Shown here piece by piece: positions 26,631-34,614 of a stretch of DNA of 64,000 nucleotides. Positions within the stretch are counted from its first letter, which is position 1, and the number at the start of each line of letters is the position of its first letter. The stretch lies in assembly GCF_000374365.1 (NCBI RefSeq), contig NZ_KB894124.1:54554-118553 (forward strand). Direction: 5' to 3'. The stretch is from Bacteroides gallinarum DSM 18171 = JCM 13658. GTDB lineage: Bacteria > Bacteroidota > Bacteroidia > Bacteroidales > Bacteroidaceae. Below the pieces are notes generated by a model. The model ran no database searches, had not been told where the DNA came from, and worked only from the letters and a program-made list of their open reading frames with translations. Made by a program: the position numbers and the translations under genes.

Positions 26631-27476
26631 ATGAAACGTATATCTATATATTGCCTGCTGATGTTCTGTGTATTATTGACAGCATCGGCACAGCATACCA
26701 AGCAATTGGTTATCTTGCATACGAGCGATACCCATAGCCGTATCGAACCGGTCGACCCGCATGCGGCCGACCAGTATGCCGGTATGGGCGGAGCAGTGCG
26801 CCGTGCCACTTTCCTGAAAGAGTTCCGTGCCGAAAATCCGGATGTCCTGCTTTTCGACTGCGGCGATATTTCGCAAGGCACGCCTTATTACAATCTTTTC
26901 CAGGGTGAGGTAGAGGTCGAAATGATGAACCTTATGGGGTATGACGCCATGACTATCGGTAACCATGAATTCGATTTCGGACTGGAGAATATGGCACGCT
27001 TGTTCCGTATGGCGGACTTTCCGGTGGTATGCGCCAATTATAATGTAACCGGAACCATTCTCGAAGGTTTGGTGAAACCTTATGTTGTGCTGGAACGCTG
27101 CGGCATGAGAATCGGCGTGTTCGGACTGAGCCCGAAAATGGAAGGACTGGTGCAGGCTGACAAATGTGAGGGTGTGGTATATCATGAACCGATTGCTGTG
27201 GCGCAGGATGTAGCCGACCATTTGCGGGCGAGGGAGAAGTGCGATATCGTTATCTGTCTTTCGCATCTCGGCTTCCGCAGTAAGAGTGGAGCTTGCGACG
27301 AGAAGCTGGCGGCGGAAACCGAGGGAATCGATATAATTCTGGGCGGACATTCCCATACGTTTATGGAGAAGCCGGTTTTTTATCTGAATGCCGGTGGTAA
27401 GAGCGTCCCGGTATTGCATACCGGCAAGAATGGTATTTTTGTAGGAGAATTAGATTTGACATTGACTGAGGAGTAG
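26631..27476 (+). CDS. 5'-nucleotidase N-terminal metallophosphoesterase domain protein
   Basis: From ATG 26631 the product has 281 residues and begins with a signal peptide (MKRISIYCLLMFCVLLTASAQ). An ATG at 26607 would add eight charged residues before it and is not preferred. It has the dinuclear-metal motifs of the calcineurin-like fold: HTSDTHSRIEP, FDCGDISQGTP, TIGNHEFDFG, CLSHLG and GGHSHTF. It ends where UshA-type enzymes begin their C-terminal domain, which here is encoded by the preceding gene. Expected activity: periplasmic hydrolysis of nucleotide 5'-phosphates. Confidence 0.9.
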   Translation: MKRISIYCLLMFCVLLTASAQHTKQLVILHTSDTHSRIEPVDPHAADQYAGMGGAVRRATFLKEFRAENPDVLLFDCGDISQGTPYYNLFQGEVEVEMMNLMGYDAMTIGNHEFDFGLENMARLFRMADFPVVCANYNVTGTILEGLVKPYVVLERCGMRIGVFGLSPKMEGLVQADKCEGVVYHEPIAVAQDVADHLRAREKCDIVICLSHLGFRSKSGACDEKLAAETEGIDIILGGHSHTFMEKPVFYLNAGGKSVPVLHTGKNGIFVGELDLTLTEE

Positions 27477-27479
27477 TAG

Positions 27480-30400
27480 ATGAAAAGACTGTTGCTGTTT
27501 GTTCTGGTTGTTATGGGATGTTGCGGGCGTTTCGCATCCGATGCCAAACGTTGCCCGGCAGCACCTGGTGTTATAGAACCCGTAGCGCCTTTACTGGTGA
27601 GGCATGTGCAGAATGATGCGTGGTGTCGGCTATGGGTGGATTCGGTATTGAACGGAATGAGCCTGAAAGAACGTATAGGGCAGCTTTTTATTTATACAAT
27701 TGCTCCTCACCGGGATAAGCCTAACCGGGAGCTCTTGCGTAAGGTGGTCGAGGACTATAAGGTAGGCGGCCTGCTGTTCTCCGGCGGAATATTACAGAAT
27801 CAGGCTATGCTTACGAATGAGGCGCAGCGTATGGCGGATGTTCCTCTGCTGATTACGTTCGACGGAGAATGGGGGCTTTCTATGCGCCTGCAGGATACTC
27901 CTGTCTTTCCGAAGAATATGGTATTGGGTTGCATACGGAACGACAGTCTGATTTATGAATATGGCCGCGAAATGGCAAGGCAGTGCCGGGAACTTGGCGT
28001 GCAGGTGAATTTCGCTCCTGTGGCGGATGTCAATATCAATCCGGAGAATCCGGTTATCAATACCCGTTCTTTCGGTGAAAGCCCGGTGAATGTTGCCGGT
28101 AAGGTAGTCGCTTATGCCAGAGGGCTGGAGGACGGGGGAGTGCTTTCGGTATCCAAGCATTTTCCCGGTCACGGAGATACGGATGTGGACTCGCATAAGG
28201 CGCTTCCCGTCCTGCCTTTCACGCGCGAACGTATGGATAGTGTGGAGTTATATCCTTTTAAGGAGGCTATCCGGGCAGGATTGGGGGGTATTATGGTAGG
28301 GCATTTGGAAGTGCCGGTCTTAGAGAAGAAAAGCGGATTACCTTCTTCCCTTTCCCGGAGTGTGGTTCATGATTTGCTGGCGCATGAGTTAGGGTTCCGG
28401 GGGCTCGTCTTTACGGACGCCCTTGCGATGAAAGGGGTGTCGGGCAATGAGTCGCTGTGCCTGAAAGCGTTGAAGGCGGGTAATGATTTGCTGCTCGTTC
28501 CTCGGCGTATCAAGGAGGAAGTGGATATTATATTGGATGCAGTGAAACGCGGTGAGTTGACGGAACGGGATGTGGAGGAAAAGTGCCGTAAGGTATTGAC
28601 GTATAAATATGCCCTTGGGCTGGACAAGAAACCGGCAATTCGCCTTTCCGGCCTGGAAATGCGGATTAATACGCCTTATGCACGCGATTTGATTGGCCGT
28701 TTGAATAAGGCTGCCATTACTGTATTGGGCAATGAAAAGGAGGTGCTGCCGTTAGACCCGGCTGTTAAGGATGTTGCCGTACTGAATGTCGGTGCGGCCG
28801 CGGGGATACGGCCTTTTATCGAGCAACTTTCCGGATATACGCATCCGGTGGAGTTCCTGTTGAGGAAAGATTTGACGGTTGCAGGGCGTAAGGCTTTGAG
28901 GGAGAAGCTGTCGCAGTATAGGCGTATTTTGGTTTGCGTAACCGAGCGTAGCCTGAAGGCTTACCAGTCTTTCTTTGCGGAGTTTACCCCAGGTGTTCCG
29001 GTAGTATATGTATGTTTTGTGCCCGGTAAGCAGTTGTTGCAAATACAACGGGGCGCGTCTGCTGCCGAAGCGGTGGTATTGGCGCATTCCTCGGACGACG
29101 AGGTACAACGGCAGGCTGCCAGGATACTCTATGCGGATGCTGTGGCAGACGGCAGGCTTTCGGCAAGTATCGGTAATTTGTTTGCAGCCGGGGAAGGGGT
29201 GAACCTGAGTCCGCAGACGAAGCCTTATTTGGTTCCGGAGGAGCATGGCATGGATTCCCGTTTATTGGAGCGTATCGATACGATTGCCCGGGAAGGTATA
29301 CAGAAGGGGGCTTATCCTGGTTGTCAGGTAGTGATTTTGAAGAACGGGAAGGAAATGTATAATAAGGCTTTCGGTACTTATACGTGGAATACCAGGAATA
29401 AGGAGGCTGTTCCGGTGACACCGGCGTCTGTGTATGATATCGCATCTTTAACGAAGACAACGGCTACCTTATTGGCGGTAATGAAGCTTTACGATAAGGG
29501 GCGCTTGAGCTTGACGGATTGCGTGTCCGATTACCTTCCATACCTACGAGATACGGATAAGCGTAATATTACCGTTAAGGAGTTGCTGTTCCACCAGTCC
29601 GGCTTGCCTTCTACCTTGTTGTTCTACCGGGATGCAATGGACGAGGACAGTTACACCGGTACATTGTTTAAGGGGCGGCCGGATAAGCAACATCCCGCCC
29701 GTATCGGCAGGCAAACGTGGGCTAATCCGGGATTTCGTTTCCGTCCGGGGCTAACCTCGAAGGTACGTACCGCCGAATGCTGCTTGCAGGTGTGCGACAG
29801 TCTTTGGCTGAACAGTTCTTTTAAAAAGGAATATCTCCGGAAAATAGCCGATGCTCCTTTGAGAGATAAACGGTATCGGTATAGTTGCGTGGGTTTCATC
29901 TTGTTGCAACAACTGGTTGAGGCGCGTGCAGGAATGCCTATGGACGAGTTTCTGGCTCAGGAGTTTTATGCTCCTATGGGACTGGAACGCACCGGGTATC
30001 TGCCGCTACGATTCTTGCCTAAAGAGGAAATCGTACCTTCGTCCGTCGATGCTTTTTTGCGGAAAACGACTTTGCAGGGCTTCGTGCATGATGAATCCGC
30101 CGCTTTCCTGGGTGGCGTTGCCGGTAATGCGGGGTTATTCTCTACTGCCGGGGAAGTGGCGCAGATTTACCAGATGCTGCTGAATGGCGGTGAATTGAAT
30201 GGGAAACGTTATTTGAGCGGGGAAACTTGTAAATTCTTTACTGCTACGGCGGCCAGGAGTTGCCGCCGCGGTTTGGGATTTGATAAACCGGATGTACGGA
30301 ACCCGGTAAAGAGTCCTTGTGCTCCTTCCGCTCCTGCATCCGTGTACGGTCATACGGGCTTTACCGGTAGTTGTGCATGGGTAGACCCCGATAATGAGCT

Positions 30401-30515
30401 GGTTTATGTATTCTTGAGCAACCGTATTTATCCGGATGTGTGGAATGCGAAGCTGCAAAAGCTGGATATCCGGGAGAGGATACAGGAGGCGATGTATCAG
30501 GCGGTATTGAAATAG
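27480..30515 (+). CDS. GH3 (NagZ-like) domain fused to a serine beta-lactamase-like domain
   Basis: A 1011-residue exported or lipid-anchored protein; the N-terminus LVVMGCCGRF could be a lipobox. Residues ~55-395 form a GH3 domain of the NagZ type, with the KHFPGHGDTDVDSHKALP motif whose His acts as acid/base, and the nucleophile Asp ~313 in FTDALAMKG. A linker domain (~400-575) follows. Residues ~590-1005 form a class C beta-lactamase/PBP4*-like serine hydrolase with SLTK (Ser ~656), a YSC in place of the usual YxN, and HTGFTGS as the KTG equivalent. The combination suggests peptidoglycan muropeptide processing. It begins 3 bases after the nucleotidase gene, so all three are co-transcribed. 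Confidence 0.88.
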   Translation: MKRLLLFVLVVMGCCGRFASDAKRCPAAPGVIEPVAPLLVRHVQNDAWCRLWVDSVLNGMSLKERIGQLFIYTIAPHRDKPNRELLRKVVEDYKVGGLLFSGGILQNQAMLTNEAQRMADVPLLITFDGEWGLSMRLQDTPVFPKNMVLGCIRNDSLIYEYGREMARQCRELGVQVNFAPVADVNINPENPVINTRSFGESPVNVAGKVVAYARGLEDGGVLSVSKHFPGHGDTDVDSHKALPVLPFTRERMDSVELYPFKEAIRAGLGGIMVGHLEVPVLEKKSGLPSSLSRSVVHDLLAHELGFRGLVFTDALAMKGVSGNESLCLKALKAGNDLLLVPRRIKEEVDIILDAVKRGELTERDVEEKCRKVLTYKYALGLDKKPAIRLSGLEMRINTPYARDLIGRLNKAAITVLGNEKEVLPLDPAVKDVAVLNVGAAAGIRPFIEQLSGYTHPVEFLLRKDLTVAGRKALREKLSQYRRILVCVTERSLKAYQSFFAEFTPGVPVVYVCFVPGKQLLQIQRGASAAEAVVLAHSSDDEVQRQAARILYADAVADGRLSASIGNLFAAGEGVNLSPQTKPYLVPEEHGMDSRLLERIDTIAREGIQKGAYPGCQVVILKNGKEMYNKAFGTYTWNTRNKEAVPVTPASVYDIASLTKTTATLLAVMKLYDKGRLSLTDCVSDYLPYLRDTDKRNITVKELLFHQSGLPSTLLFYRDAMDEDSYTGTLFKGRPDKQHPARIGRQTWANPGFRFRPGLTSKVRTAECCLQVCDSLWLNSSFKKEYLRKIADAPLRDKRYRYSCVGFILLQQLVEARAGMPMDEFLAQEFYAPMGLERTGYLPLRFLPKEEIVPSSVDAFLRKTTLQGFVHDESAAFLGGVAGNAGLFSTAGEVAQIYQMLLNGGELNGKRYLSGETCKFFTATAARSCRRGLGFDKPDVRNPVKSPCAPSAPASVYGHTGFTGSCAWVDPDNELVYVFLSNRIYPDVWNAKLQKLDIRERIQEAMYQAVLK

Positions 30516-30540
30516 AGGTAACCGTGTCCGGATAAAATGG

Positions 30541-30579
30541 AAAGAGCCGGTACTGCTGTCACAGCAGTACCGGCTCTTT
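30541..30579. terminator. Bidirectional terminator
   Basis: A perfect 18-bp stem starting AAAGAGCCGGTACTGCTG with a 3-base loop, T-run on the plus strand and U-run on the minus strand, between convergent genes. Confidence 0.92.
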
Positions 30580-30621
30580 TTCTTTTGAAACAATTAATTT
30601 ATTAAGCTTTAGGTGTGTATG

Positions 30622-31251
30622 TCAAAATGCAATACCGATACGTAAACCTAAGTTATTCATTCCGTCTACGCTATAAGTAAAGAGGTCGCCTTTGTTTGTT
30701 CCGTAGCTATAATAAGCTGCAAAGTGCAAGCCCGGCCCATAAGCCCAGGGGTAAACGTTGAAACCGATTTCCGGAGACAGGTAGAAACCCCATGTGTCTT
30801 TGTTGGCTTCGAAGGAGTTGAAAGTTGACTTCAGTTGTGCATATTGCGTACCGAGCTTTATACCTGCATACGGTTGGAATACACCGCCGCGGTTCCACGC
30901 ATAGCGTGTGGCAAGGCCGAAAGGCAACTGGAATACGGTATGCTGCTGGTCGGTGTTCAAACTGCCGCTCTCGCCGACCGGTAAGGTTTGGCGACCGAAA
31001 TATTCATGGTTGCTATGATAGGCAAGGAAGCCTCCTATAGCGAAGTTGGAGGTCAGGAAGTAACCTCCTTCAAAGTTCATTCCCCAGCCGCTGGCTTTGT
31101 CGGCAAAATGGTTGTTTATGGGGAAGTTGAATTGCCAATCGATATTGGCGTAACCGTTATCGGTCATCTGTGCCTTTGCCGGCATGGCAAAGACCAGAGC
31201 GAGGGCAGTGATTGCAAGCACCCTCGAGGATATGTATTTTAATGTTTTCAT
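30622..31251 (-). CDS. Outer-membrane beta-barrel protein
   Basis: A 209-residue protein with a signal peptide (ITALALVFAMPAKA). It has a repeated pattern of amphipathic strands rich in Gly and aromatic residues (WGMNFEGGYFLTSNFAIGGFLAYHS, YAGIKLGTQYAQL, FHLSPEIG-like YLSPEIGFNVYPW) and the C-terminal LGLRIGIAF ending in Phe. This is the layout of small OmpA/OmpX-like 8-10-stranded barrels. It is the second gene of a two-gene operon with the DUF4136-like lipoprotein 59 bases upstream. Function unknown. Confidence 0.8.
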   Translation of the reverse strand: MKTLKYISSRVLAITALALVFAMPAKAQMTDNGYANIDWQFNFPINNHFADKASGWGMNFEGGYFLTSNFAIGGFLAYHSNHEYFGRQTLPVGESGSLNTDQQHTVFQLPFGLATRYAWNRGGVFQPYAGIKLGTQYAQLKSTFNSFEANKDTWGFYLSPEIGFNVYPWAYGPGLHFAAYYSYGTNKGDLFTYSVDGMNNLGLRIGIAF

Positions 31252-31310
31252 ACTTGTTCTTTTTATAAATTCAACAATAGCTTTCTATCGGATAGAAAAA
31301 ACTGACTATT

Positions 31311-31964
31311 TTATCTGGGCTGGGCGCTCATCCTGTTGAGGTAGGTAGATTGTGTAAAGGCTTGGTTCACACCTTCTACTGCCATTTTGGTATTGAAGGA
31401 AGTAGAGCCGCTCAGCAGTCCGCTCATGTAGCTGGTCCACAGAACAGGAAGTTTTTCACTTTGACCTTGAGGCGCGTCGAGGTTCAGCAATTCGGTGATG
31501 AAGGAACCGGTGCTATAAGCATAGTTTACAGCGTATGGGTAATACCAGCCTCCCCAGTTGCCCCAGTAGGGAGCATCCCAATAACCCGGGTAGTTCCACC
31601 ACCATTCGGGGCGTCCGTAGTCTGTAAAGTAGTAGGTGCTCTTTACGTAGCTGACCTGCAAGCCGAGGTCGGCTTCTTCACGGTCGTCTACACGTACATA
31701 TCCGCGGTTAGCCATATTGGTAATGTATGCACCGAGGATTTCCTGGGCGCTTTCGTCCTTCCAATATTCGGCATCTTTACTGTTGCCGATAACGAGGATG
31801 CTGTCCGGCAAGTAGTAAGTTTCGAAAGCCTTGAAGTCTGCTTTCGTGTCATAATTGGTATAAACCAGATACTTGTTGTCCAGTTTATCCATGTCGGGGT
31901 CTTTCTCGCAAGCCGCAAATGCTACTGCGAAGACCGCTAATAATAGGGGAATAAATTTCTTCAT
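31311..31964 (-). CDS. DUF4136-type lipoprotein
   Basis: A 217-residue lipoprotein (signal ending AVAFAAC, Cys lipidated) followed by the DUF4136-like pattern: YTNYDTKADFKAFETYYLPDSIL near the start, then ILGAYITNMANRGYVRVDDREEADLGLQVSYV, a Trp/Tyr/Gly-rich loop (residues ~120-150), and a C-terminal region with ALLSGSTSF-like helix. The family is found in envelope proteins of Gram-negatives with no defined biochemical role. It precedes the outer-membrane barrel gene in one operon. Confidence 0.8.
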   Translation of the reverse strand: MKKFIPLLLAVFAVAFAACEKDPDMDKLDNKYLVYTNYDTKADFKAFETYYLPDSILVIGNSKDAEYWKDESAQEILGAYITNMANRGYVRVDDREEADLGLQVSYVKSTYYFTDYGRPEWWWNYPGYWDAPYWGNWGGWYYPYAVNYAYSTGSFITELLNLDAPQGQSEKLPVLWTSYMSGLLSGSTSFNTKMAVEGVNQAFTQSTYLNRMSAQPR

Positions 31965-32155
31965 ACTTCTATAATGTTTAGGTTTAATATAAATTCCTGC
32001 CCTATGGTACCTTAGGCTTTTGGAGAAAGAACAAGCTAAAAAATAAAAGGTTCAAAAACGGGTATGTTAAATGTAGGGCGGGGGTAAAAAACGATAGGGT
32101 GATGAGTGTATGGTAGATACATCATTGCCCCTATCCGTTCTGGGTTTACCGGGAA

Positions 32156-33157
32156 TTATTTTATAATCTGGCAGATACTATCTAATTCGTCTGCATCGAA
32201 AGTCGTGTTCTCTATCGCCTTCAGGTTATCCGCCAATTGTCCGACAGAGCTCGAGCCGATAATGACCGAGGTTACGGAATCGTCTTTCAGTATCCATGCA
32301 AGTGCCATTTCGGCAAGAGTCTGGCCGCGACGGATAGCGAGATGATTCAGGGCTTCGATTTTTTTTACGACTTCATCTGTCAGGGCTTCTTTTTTGAGGA
32401 ATCCTCCTTTGGCGATGCGGGAATCTTCGGGGATTCCGTTAAGGTAACGGTTGGTAAGTAATCCTTGTGCCAAGGGGGAGAAAGCGATGAATCCCGTACC
32501 GTTTTCTTTAGCTTGCTGCAAGATTCCTTCTTCTTCCGGTTCACGGTTGAACAGGTTGTATTTGCCTTGATAGAGTAGGCAGTGCACATCTCGTTCCTCC
32601 AGGTATTTATAGGCAAATTCAGCTTTGTCTTTGGGGTATTTGGAGATACCGATATACAGTGCTTTTCCTTGCCGTACGATATCGACCAATGCTTGAAGCG
32701 TTTCTTCAAGCGGAGTGTCGGGGTCGTAGCGGTGGGTATAGAATATATCTACATACTCCAAGTTCATCCGTTTCAAGCTTTGGTTAAGGCTACTTACCAG
32801 GTATTTTCTGGAGCCCCAGTCTCCGTAAGGACCTGGCCACATTTCATGCCCTGCTTTCGTTGAAATGAATAATTCGTCCCGGTAGGGCATCAATGATTTT
32901 TTCATAATCATACCGAATGTTTCTTCAGCCGAACCACAGGAAGGCCCGTAATTATTGGCGAGGTCAAAGTGGGTGATGCCGTGGTCGAACGCATAATGTG
33001 CCATTGTCTGGGAGTTGGCAAATGTGTTGACATCACCGAAATTGTGCCATAGTCCTAAGGATATTTCAGGTAGCAGGATACCGCTCTTTCCGCAACGGCG
33101 GTATTTCATGCCATTGCTGTATCTGTCAGGGGTCGGGGAATAAATGGGATTCGTCAT
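32156..33157 (-). CDS. Aldo-keto reductase, YghZ/Kv-beta-like group
   Basis: A 333-residue NADPH-dependent oxidoreductase of the AKR fold: KYRRCGKSGILLPEISLGLW at the start, FDLANNYGP with the catalytic Tyr, STKAGHEMWPGPYG, MNLEYVDIFYTHRYDP, and the cofactor-binding C-terminus SVIIGSSSVGQLADNLKA. The YghZ group reduces L-glyceraldehyde 3-phosphate and methylglyoxal-type aldehydes. It is divergent from the AraC regulator of the mannan locus, and the shared intergenic region has paired repeats, so the regulator may control both. An alternative start 16 codons in is possible. Confidence 0.88.
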   Translation of the reverse strand: MTNPIYSPTPDRYSNGMKYRRCGKSGILLPEISLGLWHNFGDVNTFANSQTMAHYAFDHGITHFDLANNYGPSCGSAEETFGMIMKKSLMPYRDELFISTKAGHEMWPGPYGDWGSRKYLVSSLNQSLKRMNLEYVDIFYTHRYDPDTPLEETLQALVDIVRQGKALYIGISKYPKDKAEFAYKYLEERDVHCLLYQGKYNLFNREPEEEGILQQAKENGTGFIAFSPLAQGLLTNRYLNGIPEDSRIAKGGFLKKEALTDEVVKKIEALNHLAIRRGQTLAEMALAWILKDDSVTSVIIGSSSVGQLADNLKAIENTTFDADELDSICQIIK

Positions 33158-33194
33158 TGCTGTTAGTTTTAGTTGAATTTCATATATAAGGTAT

Positions 33195-33323
33195 TATAAC
33201 TATTAGAACAAAAATAAGAATTTTCTTTGAAATGGTCTATCCCTTTTGGTAATAATGGGTTGGTGTTCTTGATAGTTAAAAAAGCCCTTATTGATATTAG
33301 AATAAAAATAATAGTTATATTTG
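33195..33323. promoter_or_regulatory. Divergent promoter region of aldo-keto reductase and AraC genes
   Basis: -7 boxes face outwards: TATTTTTG on the minus strand (33209-33216) and TATATTTG on the plus strand (33316-33323). An 11-bp inverted pair TATAACTATTA (33195-33205) / TAATAGTTATA (33309-33319) flanks the region. A direct repeat TATTAGAAYAAAAATAA occurs at 33201-33217 and 33295-33311. Such paired sites suit binding by the adjacent AraC protein. Confidence 0.6.
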
Positions 33324-33353
33324 TGGTGTGTGATACTTTTTTAACTAATCGAA

Positions 33354-34241
33354 ATGGAAAACTCAAACTACATTATGAGGGAGATAACTCCTTTGTCTGA
33401 GCGGGATTGCTTTTATATTGCGGACCGTCATAAGACGGAATTTACTTATCCCATTCATTGCCATGCCGAATATGAGCTGAATTTTACGGAACATGCTTCC
33501 GGAGTACGTCGGGTTGTCGGTGATTCTTCAGAAATTATCGGTGATTATGATTTGGTATTGATTACAGGTAAGGAGCTGGAACATGTATGGGAGCAGCACG
33601 AGTGTACTTCGAAAGATATTCGGGAAATTACAATTCAGTTCTCTTCGGACCTTTTCTTTAAGGATTTTATCAATAAGAATCAATTTGACAGTATTCGCCG
33701 GATGTTGGAAAAGGCACAGTGCGGCATTAGCTTTCCGATGCAAGCTATTATGAAAGTTTATAATTGGCTGGATAAGCTGGCTTCCGAGGAACAGGGATTC
33801 TATGCGGTAATGGACTTTCTTCGAATACTTTACGAGCTATCTCTGTATGATGATGCAAAGGTGCTTTCCAGTTCGTCATTTGCGAAGATTGATAATTTCT
33901 CGGATAGCCGTCGTGTACAAAAAGTTCAGAAGTATATTGCAGACCATTACCAGAACGATATTCGTTTAGCGGATATGGCAGATATGGTAGGGATGACTCC
34001 CGTTTCTTTTAGTCGTTTTTTTCATTTACGTACAGGCAAAACCCTCTCCGATTATATTATTGATATTCGTTTAGGATTTGCTACACGGCTATTAGTTGAT
34101 TCGAGCCAGACAATCGCTGAAATTTGTTATGACTGCGGTTTTAATAATTTATCTAATTTCAACCGGATATTTAAACGCAAGAAGGGGTGTTCTCCGAAAG
34201 AGTTCCGTGAACACTATCGAAAGAAGAAGATAGTTATATAA
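33354..34241 (+). CDS. AraC-family transcriptional regulator
   Basis: A 295-residue protein with an N-terminal cupin-like sensor region (HKTEFTYPIHCHAEYELNFTE, ITGKELEHVWEQH) and a C-terminal double helix-turn-helix of the AraC family (IADHYQNDIRLADMADMVGMTPVSFSRFF, then TIAEICYDCGFNNLSNFNRIFKRKKGCSPKEFR). It is located immediately upstream of the mannan genes and divergent from the aldo-keto reductase, so it is a candidate local regulator. The effector is unknown; a mannose-containing saccharide would fit the context. It has its own -7 box 30 bases before the start. Confidence 0.92.
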   Translation: MENSNYIMREITPLSERDCFYIADRHKTEFTYPIHCHAEYELNFTEHASGVRRVVGDSSEIIGDYDLVLITGKELEHVWEQHECTSKDIREITIQFSSDLFFKDFINKNQFDSIRRMLEKAQCGISFPMQAIMKVYNWLDKLASEEQGFYAVMDFLRILYELSLYDDAKVLSSSSFAKIDNFSDSRRVQKVQKYIADHYQNDIRLADMADMVGMTPVSFSRFFHLRTGKTLSDYIIDIRLGFATRLLVDSSQTIAEICYDCGFNNLSNFNRIFKRKKGCSPKEFREHYRKKKIVI

Positions 34242-34315
34242 TAGATTAATTCCAACAAAAGGCTGGTAATGAACCTCTACTTTCAAACTTTTTTTGAGTG
34301 AGGTTGCTTTGTTCT

Positions 34316-34373
34316 TATATTGAGGATATTTCAGTCGTATACTTAGGGTATTTCAGTCGTATATTGAGATACC
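34316..34373. repeat. Tandem 22-bp direct repeats upstream of the GH5 gene
   Basis: TATATTGAGGATATTTCAGTCG (34316-34337; 22 bases) is followed by TATACTTAGGG plus the same TATTTCAGTCG (34338-34359) and a partial third unit TATATTGAGATACC. The 15-base core TATTTCAGTCGTATA is identical in the first two. The last unit can also pair back (GGTATTTCA / TGAGATACC). Located between the AraC stop and the GH5 promoter; possibly regulator sites or a terminator for araC. The rest of the 34242-34546 gap shows nothing else. Confidence 0.65.
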
Positions 34374-34546
34374 CTCCCTCCTCTCCCATTGTAGAAAGTA
34401 TCCTAAGGGGGGTAAATTTGAAGTTTTATTTGTTTTGATAGGCAAAGATATCTTGAGTAAAGAATGATTGTAATTAGGTATTAAATACCTTCTGGGCGTT
34501 CAATGTTATTGAACTTATCTTGAATTAGTTCTCTCAATATTAGTAT

Positions 34547-34592
34547 ATGATAAGATAGTATCATTATATCCTTTTTAAATGCACTAATTTTG
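34547..34592 (+). promoter_or_regulatory. Promoter and operator of the GH5 mannanase gene
   Basis: The dyad ATGATA-N6-TATCAT (34547-34564) precedes TAATTTTG (34585-34592), a TAnnTTTG box. The right half-site starts 26 bases before the box, exactly as in the copy upstream of the second SusC gene. The dyad occupies the -33 region, so a regulator may replace the normal -33 contact. Confidence 0.65.
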
Positions 34593-34614
34593 TGATGGCA
34601 TTAAAATTGATATT

